DNA of 64,000 nucleotides from an uncultured Cohaesibacter sp. (GCF_963682185.1 NZ_OY821667.1:124001-188000), one strand, 5' to 3'; positions 1 to 9,069 are shown, counted from the first letter of the stretch. Notes: a model not told the origin generated them from the sequence alone. Numbers and translations are program-made.

Positions 1-2
1 CC

Positions 3-701
3 GAGTTGTTCGACGCCATTTCCGGCGAACGGGCGACACTGGCCGAAGCCGTCTTGATCGATGGTCAGAAAGTCGGCAACAAGAGCATCACCATACGCCG
101 CAAGCTTGGCGCCGCCTTCGTGCCTGAAGAGCGGCTCAGTCATGCGGTTGTGCCATCCTTGCGGCTATCAGAAAATGTTCTGTTGACCCGCCATGGCTCC
201 GATGTGCCATCAATGACCCGCAAGGGCATGTTCATCAAGCGCACAAAGACCGGCAAGGTCGGTCAGCGAATTGCCGAAAATTTCGATATCCGCAAAGGCG
301 AACCAGACCCGAATGCTGGTAGCCTGTCTGGTGGTAACCTGCAAAAATTCGTTGTCGGTCGCGAGATTGACCGATCCCCGACCATTCTCATCGTCTCCCA
401 GCCCACATGGGGCGTGGATGCCGGGGCAGCTGCCCTTATCCGGCAGGCGCTCATTGATCTGGCCAGAAAAGGCACCGCCGTTTTGGTTATTTCACAGGAT
501 CTTGACGAGATTTTCGAAATTGCAGACCGCATCGCGGTCATCAACAAGGGCTCCCTTTCTGAGGCGAAGCCAGTAGAAGAAATGACCCTTGAACGCGTTG
601 GCCTGCTCATGGGTGGGGTCCACGGCGATGCGCCAGATGACGTTGATCTGTCGATCCCCGCCAAGGCAACGCCTGAAGATGGAGGCTCCAATGCGGCTTG
701 A
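3..701 (+). CDS. BMP-type sugar/nucleoside ABC transporter ATP-binding protein (C-terminal part)
   Basis: This is the last 232 residues of a double-domain ATPase of the RbsA/NupA type; the reading frame is open to the left window edge, so the N-terminal half lies outside. The signature LSGGNLQK and a degenerate Walker B (ILIVSQPTWGVD, Gln in place of the catalytic Glu region) are seen, as is usual for the second nucleotide-binding domain of this family, followed by a switch region SQDLDEIFEIADRI. It would power import through the two permeases that follow, and its end overlaps the first permease start by 11 bases. The BMP-family binding protein further down suggests nucleosides or related compounds, but the substrate is not shown by the sequence. 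Confidence 0.9.
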   Translation, partial: ELFDAISGERATLAEAVLIDGQKVGNKSITIRRKLGAAFVPEERLSHAVVPSLRLSENVLLTRHGSDVPSMTRKGMFIKRTKTGKVGQRIAENFDIRKGEPDPNAGSLSGGNLQKFVVGREIDRSPTILIVSQPTWGVDAGAAALIRQALIDLARKGTAVLVISQDLDEIFEIADRIAVINKGSLSEAKPVEEMTLERVGLLMGGVHGDAPDDVDLSIPAKATPEDGGSNAA

Positions 702-1779
702 AATGCAAAAGCGCGGCGCGCCATCCCAAGTCATGTCTCTCATGTCACCCGTTTTGGCGATTATTCTGACGCTGATCACCGGCGCCATCATGTTCGGCCT
801 GCTCGGCTTTAATCCCGGCAAGGCTCTCTATGTCTATTTCGTTGAGCCTCTGCTGGACCCATGGAGTCTTCAGGAACTGGTCGTCAAGGCATCACCCCTC
901 ATTCTGATCGCGGTGGGCCTGACAATCTGCTACCGCTCGAACAACTGGAATATCGGCGCTGAAGGGCAGTTTACCATGGGAGCCATTTTCGGCTCCGTGC
1001 TGCCGATCATGTTCCCTGACTTCCAGAATTATGCCGTATTCCCGATCATGCTGGCCATGGGCGCGATCGGCGGCGGACTGTTTGCCTATATTCCGGCCTT
1101 ATTGAAGAACCGTTTTGCCACCAACGAAATCCTGACCAGCCTGATGCTCACCTATGTAGCGCTACTGTTCCTCGATTTCCTCGTGCGTGGCCCATGGAAA
1201 GACCCGGATGGGTACAATTTCCCCGAAAGTCGCCTGTTCAATGATTATGCGCTGACGCCAAGCCTGTTTGAAGGCGGACGGATGCATATCGGCGCGGTAT
1301 TCGCCGTCGTCGCTGCAATCCTCGTCTTCGTGCTCTTCATCCGCACGCTGAAAGGCTTTGAAATCAAGGTCATCGGCGAAACTCCGAGGGCAGGGAACTT
1401 TGCCGGTTTCTCAAAGGAAAAGATGACCGTGTTCGCCTTCGTCGTGTCTGGCGCGCTCACAGGGCTTGCCGGTATTCTCGAGGTTGCCGGACCGATTGGC
1501 CAGCTGCGCCCGACCATTTCGCCGGGCTATGGCTTCACCGCCATCATCGTGGCCTTTCTGGGCCGCCTCAACCCGATTGGTGCCATCTTTGCTGGTCTGT
1601 TGCTGGCTCTCTCCTATCTGGGGGGCGAGGCCGCACAGGTTGATCTAGGCATTTCGGAAAAAACAGCCAAGGCATTCCAGGGCATTCTGCTCTTCTATGT
1701 TCTGGCCTGTGACACGCTCATTCACTATCGTATACGTATTGTGTGGCGGAACAAGCTGCGCGCAAAAGAGGTCGCCTGA
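691..1779 (+). CDS. BMP-type ABC transporter permease 1
   Basis: Inner-membrane permease of 362 residues (BPD_transp_2 type, as in nucleoside and ribose importers) with about eight to ten hydrophobic segments. The ATG at 691 was chosen because GGAGG sits just upstream (681-685); a longer in-frame extension begins inside the ATPase gene and lacks homologous character. The motif GYGFTAIIVAFLGRLNP is typical of BMP-associated permeases. It should form a heterodimer with the next gene product, with which it overlaps by one base (TGATG), showing translational coupling. Confidence 0.9.
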   Translation: MRLEMQKRGAPSQVMSLMSPVLAIILTLITGAIMFGLLGFNPGKALYVYFVEPLLDPWSLQELVVKASPLILIAVGLTICYRSNNWNIGAEGQFTMGAIFGSVLPIMFPDFQNYAVFPIMLAMGAIGGGLFAYIPALLKNRFATNEILTSLMLTYVALLFLDFLVRGPWKDPDGYNFPESRLFNDYALTPSLFEGGRMHIGAVFAVVAAILVFVLFIRTLKGFEIKVIGETPRAGNFAGFSKEKMTVFAFVVSGALTGLAGILEVAGPIGQLRPTISPGYGFTAIIVAFLGRLNPIGAIFAGLLLALSYLGGEAAQVDLGISEKTAKAFQGILLFYVLACDTLIHYRIRIVWRNKLRAKEVA

Positions 1780-2699
1780 TGGAATTCGCAGATGCCTTGC
1801 TTGTCTCTATTGTAACGGCCTCAACCCCGCTTCTGCTTGCCGCAATCGGTGAGCTTGTCGTGGAACGGTCCGGCGTTCTCAATCTCGGTGTCGAAGGCAT
1901 GATGATCATGGGTGCGGTCTGTGCCTTTGCCACATCGCTGACCACCGGCAACCCCTATCTGGGCATTCTGGCCGGTATCGCAGGGGGCGCAGTCATGGCG
2001 CTACTCTTTGCGTTCCTGACCTTGGGCCTGGTGGCCAACCAATATGCGACCGGCCTAGCGCTCAGTCTGCTGGGTTTGGGCTTTTCCGGCATGATCGGCG
2101 AGCATTATGTTGGCACACCCGGTGTCAAACTCCCGACCCTTGATATTCCGGTTCTATCTGACATCCCCGTCATCGGGGACGCCATATTCAATCAGGACAT
2201 CCTGTTTTATATGACCATTGCGCTCGTCTTCGGCGTAAGCTGGTTCCTGTTCAAAAGCCGTGCTGGCCTTATCTTGCGATCTGTGGGCGAAAACCATAAC
2301 TCCGCCCATGCACTGGGTTATAATGTTAACCGCGTTCGCCTTTATGCCGTTCTGTTTGGCGGCGTTTGCTCCGGTCTCTCTGGCTCATATCTATCGCTCG
2401 TTTATACCAACTTGTGGATCGAGAACATGACAGCGGGCCGCGGCTGGATCGCACTGGCGCTGGTTGTGTTCGCCTCCTGGCTGCCATGGCGTACAATCGC
2501 CGGAGCCTATCTGTTTGGCGCTGTTCTGATCTTACAGTTCCACGCGCAGGGCGCTGGCTGGGAAGTTCCTTCACAGCTGCTGTCGGCTTTGCCCTATCTT
2601 GCAACAATCGTCGCATTGGTTTTCATTTCCCGCAACCGCACAGTGGCACGGGTCAATACACCTTCCTGTCTGGGGCAATCCTTTGTTCCAGACCGTTGA
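1779..2699 (+). CDS. BMP-type ABC transporter permease 2
   Basis: Second inner-membrane permease (306 residues) of the same importer. The ATG at 1779 shares its A with the TGA of the preceding gene. Hydrophobic helices alternate through the whole length, and motifs such as LNLGVEGMMIMGA near residues 35-50 and ALGYNVNRVRLYA near 185 are characteristic of the NupC/YufQ-like BPD_transp_2 permeases. It ends about 150 bases before the binding-protein gene. Confidence 0.9.
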   Translation: MEFADALLVSIVTASTPLLLAAIGELVVERSGVLNLGVEGMMIMGAVCAFATSLTTGNPYLGILAGIAGGAVMALLFAFLTLGLVANQYATGLALSLLGLGFSGMIGEHYVGTPGVKLPTLDIPVLSDIPVIGDAIFNQDILFYMTIALVFGVSWFLFKSRAGLILRSVGENHNSAHALGYNVNRVRLYAVLFGGVCSGLSGSYLSLVYTNLWIENMTAGRGWIALALVVFASWLPWRTIAGAYLFGAVLILQFHAQGAGWEVPSQLLSALPYLATIVALVFISRNRTVARVNTPSCLGQSFVPDR

Positions 2700-2803
2700 T
2701 GACCAAACTCTTGGTCACATTCTGCCATAAAACTGGCAGCAACAAACAGTGCTCTGATCTTTTGTGAGAGCAGGGCGCGATAAAAGAGACAAGTCTCAGA
2801 ACA

Positions 2804-2823
2804 TGATCCGAACCTTCGGATCA
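2804..2823. repeat. Perfect palindrome in leader of BMP binding-protein gene
   Basis: TGATCCGAA-CC-TTCGGATCA is a perfect inverted repeat (9-base arms, 2-base centre) 25 bases upstream of the binding-protein start. It could be an operator or an RNA hairpin close to the ribosome binding site; the sequence alone does not decide. Confidence 0.5.
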
Positions 2824-2847
2824 GGCAATGAAAGAGGGATGCAACAT

Positions 2848-3918
2848 ATGCGTAAACTATTCGCAGCGGCAGCAGCCGTCGCTCTCGGCCTGACCGCCTC
2901 TCTGGGGGCACAGGCTGCAGACAAAACCAAAGTCGGCTTTGTCTATGTCGGACCAGTGGGAGACATGGGCTGGTCCTATCAGCACGATCAGGGCCGTCAG
3001 GCTATCGAAAAGAAATTCGGCGACAAGGTTGAAACCACCTATGTCGAAAGCGTTTCTGAAGGTCCGGACGCTGAACGCGTTATCGAAAAGCTGGCTCGCG
3101 CAGGCAACGACATCATCTTCACCACGTCGTTTGGTTACATGAACCCGACTGTGAAAGTGGCCAAAAAGTATCCTGACGTGAAGTTCGAGCACGCTACCGG
3201 TTACAAACGCGCCGACAACGTTTCCACTTACGGTGCACGCTTCTATGAAGGCCGCTACATTCTGGGTCAGATTGCCGCCAAGATGACCAAGACCAAGACC
3301 GTTGGTTATATCGGGGCAACCCCGATCCCTGAAGTCATTCGCGGTATCAACTCCTTCATGCTCGGCGCACAGTCCATCGATCCTGATCTTAAGGTCAAGA
3401 TCATCTGGATCAACAGCTGGTTCGACCCAGGCAAGGAAGCAGACGCAGCCAAAGCCCTCATCGACCAGGGCGCTGACATTCTGGTTCAGCACACCGACTC
3501 CGCAGCTCCGCTGCAGGTTGCAGCAGAACGCGGCGTTCTGGGCTTTGGTCAGGCTTCAGACATGATCAAGTTCGCCCCGAAAAACCAGCTGACCGCAATC
3601 GTCGATCACTGGGATGAATATTACATTTCCCGCGTTCAGGCTGTCATGGACGGCACCTGGAAGTCCGAAGACACCTGGGGTGGTTTCGACAAGGAAATGG
3701 TTCATATGGCTGAATTCACCAACATGCCGGAAGATGTTGCCAAAATGGCCACTGAAACCGAAGCAAAGATCAAGTCTGGTGAACTTCATCCGTTTGACGG
3801 ACCTGTCTACAAGCAGGACGGTACCCTTGCAGTCAAAGAAGGCGAAACCCTTGACGATGGCACTCTGCTTGGCATGAACTGGTATGTAAAAGGCATTGAT
3901 GGCAAAGTTCCGCAATAA
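2848..3918 (+). CDS. BMP family ABC transporter substrate-binding protein
   Basis: Periplasmic binding protein (356 residues) of the basic membrane protein family, which binds nucleosides and related ligands. A classical signal peptide covers about residues 1-24 (charged MRK, hydrophobic core, AQA cleavage site), so it is a soluble periplasmic form and not a lipoprotein. Family features include VGFVYVGPVGDMGWSYQHDQG at the mature N terminus and the hinge region with GYIGATPIPEVIRGINSF. The start at 2848 has GAGGG nine bases upstream; an ATG nine bases earlier is less well placed. A 148-base gap and its own leader suggest it can be expressed above the permeases. Confidence 0.9.
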   Translation: MRKLFAAAAAVALGLTASLGAQAADKTKVGFVYVGPVGDMGWSYQHDQGRQAIEKKFGDKVETTYVESVSEGPDAERVIEKLARAGNDIIFTTSFGYMNPTVKVAKKYPDVKFEHATGYKRADNVSTYGARFYEGRYILGQIAAKMTKTKTVGYIGATPIPEVIRGINSFMLGAQSIDPDLKVKIIWINSWFDPGKEADAAKALIDQGADILVQHTDSAAPLQVAAERGVLGFGQASDMIKFAPKNQLTAIVDHWDEYYISRVQAVMDGTWKSEDTWGGFDKEMVHMAEFTNMPEDVAKMATETEAKIKSGELHPFDGPVYKQDGTLAVKEGETLDDGTLLGMNWYVKGIDGKVPQ

Positions 3919-3958
3919 TAGGCAGAGCTTCGCTTTTAGCCATTACTGAAGAAAAGAG

Positions 3959-3990
3959 ATCCCTCGTGACAAAATGTTGCGGGGGATTCG
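3959..3990 (+). terminator. Putative terminator behind BMP binding protein
   Basis: ATCCCTCG (3959-3966) can pair with CGGGGGAT (3980-3987), with one G-U pair, followed by a modestly T-rich tail. It lies about 40 bases after the stop codon. Confidence 0.45.
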
Positions 3991-4354
3991 TTTGTAATAA
4001 CGCCATACCAATCCAACAGTTTGCACGCTTTTCCTGAAAGATCAAAATAGACACCCCAACTTGTTTTCAATTTCCTGAAAAGAAACTCCAAACAATCTTA
4101 ACATCGAGCATATCTCCTTCAAATTACAGTCAAACCACTGCCACTCCATGAAAAGAAGGCCAAGAAATCAACAATTCCGTTATCCTAAAGTGTAAAAATT
4201 TTAGGATCTGCAATTGAACTGGTACATTTCTAGACTTGCTTTTTGAGTTGATTTAGAGCAAAATCCGAACTGTTGATATTTTATCACGAGAAATTTCCAG
4301 GGCAGCAATCCAGGAGCCGTTTTATTTGGGGGACCCGTTCTAAAGATTGCTGTC

Positions 4355-4392
4355 AATGAGGTCCAGCCAACAGGTCGGGCCTCATTTTTTTT
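4355..4392 (+). terminator. Orphan rho-independent terminator
   Basis: AATGAGGTCC (4355-4364) pairs with GGGCCTCATT (4377-4386) with one G-U pair; a run of eight T (4385-4392) begins within the stem foot. It is over 400 bases from the preceding plus-strand gene, so it more likely ends a small RNA. Confidence 0.65.
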
Positions 4393-4597
4393 GGGCATTC
4401 CTTATTTGCCGCAATCTCTTCAAATCGGAGCCGATACAAAACAATCTGCTCCTGAGTTAGAAGAATAAATTCAGTATAGCCCCCATCTCAGCAAGCACAG
4501 AAACAGACACTCTGAGGCAAGCCAGTTGTAGCGCTTTGCTGGTCTTGAAGTTGGGCTGCAAACAAGTCTCCCGTAGAATAAGCTTTCCAAAAGGAAA

Positions 4598-4624
4598 GCC
4601 GGTCAGAGCCATCTCTTGACCGGC
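4598..4624 (-). terminator. Terminator of glucose-type ABC operon
   Basis: GCCGGTCA (4598-4605) pairs perfectly with TGACCGGC (4617-4624). Read on the minus strand it follows the ATPase stop codon by about 30 bases and runs into a T-rich tail (complement of AAAAGGAAA). The plus-strand tail TTATTATTT makes bidirectional action possible. Confidence 0.7.
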
Positions 4625-4652
4625 TTATTATTTGCAAAGCTTCACGACAGCC

Positions 4653-5768
4653 CTAGATGCGGGTTTCCGTTTCCTTATCAAAGACATTGGTGCGTTTCAT
4701 ATCGATTGCACAATTGAATTTGTCTCCGATAGCAACATCAATGCGGTTGTTGATGCGGGCGAGCACCGAGTTGATGCCCCATTTGATGTGACAGAGGGTA
4801 TCAGCCCCCGTAGGTTCGACAACATCAACTTCACCTTGGACCACTTCATGGCCCTCCATTACGGGCTCGTCGGTGTAGCTGATATTCTCAGGCCGGATAC
4901 CGATAATGACCTCTTTGCCGATATAACCCGACAAATCAGAGTCATACCCCTTCAGCGAAAGGTCAAACTTTTGACCGTTAGGATCTTTAGTGAGCGGTAC
5001 ATGGGCCACCACATTTCCATTCACTGTTTCAAGCCGCGCATTGAGAAAATTCATCGGAGGAGAGCCAACCAGACTGGCGATAAAGACGTTGGTGGGCTCG
5101 TTATAGATCTCCGCTGGCGTCGCATATTGCTGGACGATGCCGTCCTTGAGGATGGCAATCCGGTCCGCCAGGGTCATGGCCTCGATCTGGTCATGGGTCA
5201 CATACACGATCGTTGCGTTAAGTTCCTTGTGCAAACGCTTGATTTCCGTGCGCATTTCAAGGCGTAACTTGGCATCAAGGTTCGACAATGGCTCATCGAA
5301 CAGAAAGATTTCCGGCCGACGCACCAGAGCGCGCCCCATGGCCACACGCTGCCTCTGACCGCCCGAAAGCTGCGCCGGTTTCCGGTCCAGCAAATGGTCG
5401 ATCTGCAACATGGTCGCCACCTCAGTCACCAGCTTGTTGCGTTCGTCTTTCGGGATGCCGCGCATCTCCAAGCCGAAGGCGATGTTTTTCTCCACGGTCA
5501 TATTCGGATAGAGCGCATAGGACTGGAACACCATCGCGATGTCTCGGTCCTTGGGATGCACATCATTGACGACCCGATCTCCGATCCGGATTTCCCCTTC
5601 CGTGATATTCTCCAGACCGGCGATCATGTTCAACAGGGTGGATTTACCACACCCCGAAGCACCAAGGAGAACGAGGAATTCACCATCATTGAGATCGAGG
5701 GATACATTCTTGATGACTTCAACTGCCCCAAAGCGTTTGACCGCATTTCTTATTGATAGGGATGCCAT
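4653..5768 (-). CDS. Carbohydrate ABC transporter ATP-binding protein (UgpC/MsmK family)
   Basis: ATPase of 371 residues that energises the importer encoded upstream. Walker A GASGCGKST at 36-44, Q-loop around 82, signature LSGGQRQ at 134-140, Walker B FLFDEP at 155-160, and a C-terminal MalK-type regulatory domain (about 240-371) are all intact. AAGGAG lies before the ATG. It is the last gene of the operon and is followed by a terminator at 4598-4624. The neighbouring binding protein resembles GtsA, so glucose or a related hexose is the likely substrate. Confidence 0.92.
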   Translation of the reverse strand: MASLSIRNAVKRFGAVEVIKNVSLDLNDGEFLVLLGASGCGKSTLLNMIAGLENITEGEIRIGDRVVNDVHPKDRDIAMVFQSYALYPNMTVEKNIAFGLEMRGIPKDERNKLVTEVATMLQIDHLLDRKPAQLSGGQRQRVAMGRALVRRPEIFLFDEPLSNLDAKLRLEMRTEIKRLHKELNATIVYVTHDQIEAMTLADRIAILKDGIVQQYATPAEIYNEPTNVFIASLVGSPPMNFLNARLETVNGNVVAHVPLTKDPNGQKFDLSLKGYDSDLSGYIGKEVIIGIRPENISYTDEPVMEGHEVVQGEVDVVEPTGADTLCHIKWGINSVLARINNRIDVAIGDKFNCAIDMKRTNVFDKETETRI

Positions 5769-5779
5769 ATTTCTTCTCC

Positions 5780-6667
5780 TTATCCTTTTACCGAGCCTGC
5801 GGTCAGGCCGCGGACAAAATATCGACCGGCAACGATATAAACCAGCAGCGTAGGCGCTGCGGTGATCAGGGCTGCAGCCATATCAACGTTATACTGCTTG
5901 ACCCCGGTGGTCGTGTTTACAAGGTTGTTGAGCGCAACCATCAGCGGCTGCGACCCTCCGGTGGTAAAGCTGACACCGAAGAGGAAGTCATTCCAGATCT
6001 GGGTGAATTGCCAAATGACCGCTACCACGATGATTGGCGGGGAAATCGGCAACAGGATACGGAAGAAGATCGTGAAAAATCCTGCGCCATCAATGGTCGC
6101 AGCCCGAATGAGTTCATCAGGGATCGTGACATAGTAGTTCCTGAAAAACAGGGTGGTGAAGGCGAGACCATAGACCGAATGCACCAGAATGAGGCCATAG
6201 ACCGTGTTGGTCAGTCTCAGGATGCCAAGCGTCTGCGCCATAGGCAGGATAACCACCTGAAACGGCACAAAACAGCCAAACAGGATGAGCGCGAAGACAA
6301 TATTGCTTCCCTTGAAACGCCATTTGGTGAGCGTGTATCCGGTCAGAGCGCCAAGTGTTGTTGAAACCAACACTGCCGGAACAGCCATCATCACCGAATT
6401 CATGAAATAGGGCTGCAATCCTTCGCACTGCACACCGATACAGGCTTGGTTCCAGGCGTGTTGCCATGCTGTAAAATTCAACTCATGAGGCAGGGCCAAC
6501 AGAGAACCGCCCCGGATTTCTTCCAGATTTTTCAGAGACGTACTGATGACCACATAGGCTGGCATGAGGAACCAGAAGCAAAACAGAAGCAGAATGGTCC
6601 AGATCAACAGGCGGCCGACCCACTGGAATGACGAAGTTTCGGGTCTTACGATATCCAGATTAGACAT
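5780..6667 (-). CDS. Carbohydrate ABC transporter permease (MalG/GtsC type)
   Basis: Inner-membrane permease, 295 residues, with six predicted helices and the cytoplasmic EAA-like loop IRAATIDGAGFFTIFFRILLP (about 197-217) that contacts the ATPase. The start overlaps the end of the upstream permease gene by eight bases. The N terminus, with an extended cytoplasmic tail and a large periplasmic loop containing two cysteines (ACIGVQCEG), resembles GtsC/MalG-type glucose permeases. It forms the channel with the MalF-type partner. Confidence 0.9.
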   Translation of the reverse strand: MSNLDIVRPETSSFQWVGRLLIWTILLLFCFWFLMPAYVVISTSLKNLEEIRGGSLLALPHELNFTAWQHAWNQACIGVQCEGLQPYFMNSVMMAVPAVLVSTTLGALTGYTLTKWRFKGSNIVFALILFGCFVPFQVVILPMAQTLGILRLTNTVYGLILVHSVYGLAFTTLFFRNYYVTIPDELIRAATIDGAGFFTIFFRILLPISPPIIVVAVIWQFTQIWNDFLFGVSFTTGGSQPLMVALNNLVNTTTGVKQYNVDMAAALITAAPTLLVYIVAGRYFVRGLTAGSVKG

Positions 6668-7556
6668 TTCTTGACCCTCGCAGTTCTGAATAGAGATAAG
6701 GCACCATGATCGCCATAACGGTCAGAAGCATAATGATGGCAGATGCGGCACCAACGCCGATCTCGTTGCGGCGGAAGGTCATCTCATACATGAAGTTGGC
6801 TGGCAGAGTGGAGGAGTATCCCGGGCCACCGTTGGTCAATGCAACGACGAGATCAAAGCTCTTGATCGCAAGATGCGCCAAAATGACCACCGCACTCATG
6901 AAGACGGGTCGCATAGAGGGCAGGATGATCCTTAGATAGATCTTCGCAGTCGAAGCACCATCCAGACTGGCCGCCTTGATGATATCCTGATCAACGCTCC
7001 TGAGCGCCGAAAGGAACAGGGCCATGACGAAACCGGATGATTGCCAAACCGCGGCCATGACAAGAGCATAGACCGCCATATTCTGATCTACGATCCAGCC
7101 AAAAGAGAAAGATTCCCAGCCCCACGAACGCACCACGGTCTCCAACCCAAGCGATGGATTCATGATCCATTTCCAGGCTGTACCGGTAATCACAAATGAA
7201 ATCGCCATGGGGTAGAGGTAGATCGTCCGGATCGCACCCTCGATACGAATGCGCTGATCAAGCAAAATTGCAAGCAACACGCCGATAATGATGGATATTG
7301 CGATGAATGAGATACCAAAGATGAGCAGATTGGTAAAAGCGACATTCCATCGATCCATCTGGAACAATCGCTCATACGGGCGCAGCCCGATCAGAGTGTA
7401 ATTGGGCAACATCTTCGACTTTGAAAAAGAGATATAGGCCGTCCAGATGATGAATCCGTAGACAAACAGCAATATCGCCAAAAAGCCTGGAGCAATAACA
7501 AGCTTGGGGATCATTCTCTCCAACCTGTCCGCTATTCTCCCCGCAACACTAGCCAT
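6660..7556 (-). CDS. Carbohydrate ABC transporter permease (MalF/GtsB type)
   Basis: Inner-membrane permease, 298 residues, with six predicted helices and the EAA loop IIKAASLDGASTAKIYLRIILP (about 190-211). It follows the binding-protein gene after 123 bases that hold a GC-rich hairpin, and overlaps the next permease by eight bases. Together the two permeases and the ATPase make a CUT1-type importer. Confidence 0.9.
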   Translation of the reverse strand: MASVAGRIADRLERMIPKLVIAPGFLAILLFVYGFIIWTAYISFSKSKMLPNYTLIGLRPYERLFQMDRWNVAFTNLLIFGISFIAISIIIGVLLAILLDQRIRIEGAIRTIYLYPMAISFVITGTAWKWIMNPSLGLETVVRSWGWESFSFGWIVDQNMAVYALVMAAVWQSSGFVMALFLSALRSVDQDIIKAASLDGASTAKIYLRIILPSMRPVFMSAVVILAHLAIKSFDLVVALTNGGPGYSSTLPANFMYEMTFRRNEIGVGAASAIIMLLTVMAIMVPYLYSELRGSRNV

Positions 7557-7642
7557 TTGGGCTCTCCTTTCTGGGGTTTGGAGACCAACGCAAGCTCTGC
7601 TTTCAAACGCATGAAAGGAGCGAAAAGCCTCCGTAGATGAAA

Positions 7643-7664
7643 GGGCCGACCAAAAGGCCGGCCC
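7643..7664 (-). terminator. Stem-loop between binding protein and permease genes
   Basis: GGGCCGACC and GGCCGGCCC form a nine-pair stem with an AAAA (TTTT on the minus strand) loop. It sits between the end of the binding-protein gene and the first permease of the same operon, where it could stabilise the upstream message or terminate part of transcription. Confidence 0.55.
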
Positions 7665-7679
7665 AAACCCCGCAAGCTG

Positions 7680-8930
7680 TTATTTGGCGAGCCTGATCGC
7701 ATCGATCAGTTTCTGGGTTGCTTCTTCTGAGGACATGTCAGAGTTGAAGTGCGCCGTTACAACATCAAGGAAAGCACCGCGAACGGCACCGGCCTGAGCA
7801 ATTTCGTGCGCAACAGAGCCAACCAGCGTGTCATTTTTGGCCGCTGAGGTCATGTCTTCCATGGATTTGATAGCGCAGGAGTCGAATTTATCCATGGGGA
7901 CGTCCATGCGAGCAGGAATAGACCCCTTGTAAAGGTTGAAAGTTTCCTGGAATTCCTTGCCAAGGATCAGCTCTGCCAACAAATCCTGACCATCTTTCTT
8001 GTCTTCGCCAGAGACATTGAACATGGCGAAGCTATCGGAGTTCAGAATATAGCCACCATTGGATGGGGTAGGGGCGCAAATATAGTCAACACCGGGCTTC
8101 TTGCCCGCTGCGGCGAATTCGCCTTTTGCCCAATCGCCCATGATCTGCATGGCAGCTTCCCCGCGCATGACCATAGCGGTCGCCAGATTCCAGTCGCGGC
8201 CGGGATAGTCTGGGTCTACATAGTCGCGCAGTTTACGCATCTGATCGAAGACCTTGATCATGGTATCGGAGCCAAGAGCATCCTCATCCAGATCGACCAT
8301 GGCTTTCTTGTAGAAATCGACGCCGCCAATACCAAGAACCACGGTTTCGAAAACCGTTGCGTCCTGCCATGGCTGCCCACCATAGGCCAGCGGCACGATA
8401 CCAGCTTCCTTCAGCTTGTCAGCTGTGGCGTTGAATTCGTCCCAGGTCTTTGGCACGTCAGCACCGACTTTAGCCAAAACTTCCGGGTTGGCCCAAATCC
8501 AGTCCACGCGATGCACGTTGACCGGCACGGCTACATAGTGGCCATCATATTTGACCACATTCTTGATTGCCTGAGGCAGGATGTCATCCCAACCTTGTGC
8601 GTTTGCCACATCGGACAGATCGCCCAAAGCACCGGCCTCAGCCCATTCAGCGATGTTGGGGCCCTTGATCTGAACAGCAGAGGGTGGATCACCCGCCAAT
8701 ACGCGAGAACGCAACACAGCGGCCTGCGCATCACCGCCACCGCCAGCGACTGGCGCGTCGATCCATTTGCCGCCGCGTTTTTGAAATGCTTGTTGCAGTT
8801 CCTTGATGGCCTTGGCTTCCCCACCAGATGTCCAATAGTGCAACACTTCGGCAACAGGCTCAGCCTGCACGGCAAGTGGCGTAGCGGCCAACGCGATCGC
8901 CCCCATAAGAGCGAGCTTCAAAGATTTCAT
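7680..8930 (-). CDS. Glucose-type ABC transporter substrate-binding protein (GtsA-like, family 1)
   Basis: Periplasmic sugar-binding protein, 416 residues, with a signal peptide of about 23 residues (AVQA cleavage site). The mature N terminus HYWTSGGEAKAIKELQQAF is very close in pattern to GtsA glucose-binding proteins. GGGAGG lies just before the ATG. It is the first gene of the minus-strand operon and is divergent from a two-component system, the same arrangement seen for Pseudomonas glucose uptake under GltR/GtrS. Glucose is therefore the leading guess; mannitol or another hexose cannot be excluded. Confidence 0.88.
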   Translation of the reverse strand: MKSLKLALMGAIALAATPLAVQAEPVAEVLHYWTSGGEAKAIKELQQAFQKRGGKWIDAPVAGGGGDAQAAVLRSRVLAGDPPSAVQIKGPNIAEWAEAGALGDLSDVANAQGWDDILPQAIKNVVKYDGHYVAVPVNVHRVDWIWANPEVLAKVGADVPKTWDEFNATADKLKEAGIVPLAYGGQPWQDATVFETVVLGIGGVDFYKKAMVDLDEDALGSDTMIKVFDQMRKLRDYVDPDYPGRDWNLATAMVMRGEAAMQIMGDWAKGEFAAAGKKPGVDYICAPTPSNGGYILNSDSFAMFNVSGEDKKDGQDLLAELILGKEFQETFNLYKGSIPARMDVPMDKFDSCAIKSMEDMTSAAKNDTLVGSVAHEIAQAGAVRGAFLDVVTAHFNSDMSSEEATQKLIDAIRLAK

Positions 8931-9006
8931 TTTTTCCTCCCAAGATAAAATGAAAACAAAATATGCCTTTTAATTGTAGAGTGGATTCTCGAGAAGCAGC
9001 AGCCGG

Positions 9007-9024
9007 TTTTTGTAAGTTTTTGTA
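9007..9024. promoter_or_regulatory. Direct repeat, candidate response-regulator site
   Basis: TTTTTGTA occurs at 9007-9014 and 9017-9024, exactly one helical turn apart, the spacing used by OmpR-family regulators. It lies in the divergent promoter region between the sugar transporter and the two-component genes. A third TTGTAAC occurs at 9062-9067. Confidence 0.4.
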
Positions 9025-9050
9025 TCAGAAACTGTGATTGAAACCGACAT

Positions 9051-9069
9051 ATGTTACAAATTGTAACAT
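9051..9069. promoter_or_regulatory. 19-base perfect palindrome in divergent promoter region
   Basis: ATGTTACAA-A-TTGTAACAT is perfect with nine-base arms. It lies 57 bases upstream of the response-regulator ATG and about 120 bases upstream of the sugar-binding protein gene. An operator role for one or both promoters is likely; the binding protein is not known. Confidence 0.5.

Larger units (their letters stand above)
3919..4652. other. 734-base AT-rich intergenic region without a convincing gene
   Basis: No ORF here has a ribosome binding site and protein-like composition. The region holds a weak hairpin behind the BMP gene (3959-3987), a hairpin at 4182-4207, a strong plus-strand terminator at 4355-4392 not attached to any gene, and a terminator for the minus-strand operon at 4598-4624. 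A small RNA ending at 4392 would explain the orphan terminator. Confidence 0.6.

Noticed and set aside
4201-4398. 65-codon minus-strand ORF in the first long gap
   Set aside because: It starts directly on a weak AAGGA with no spacing and its first codons are the arm of a rho-independent terminator; composition is not protein-like.
4632-5267. Plus-strand ORF of 211 codons
   Set aside because: Antisense shadow of the UgpC/MsmK-type ATPase gene.
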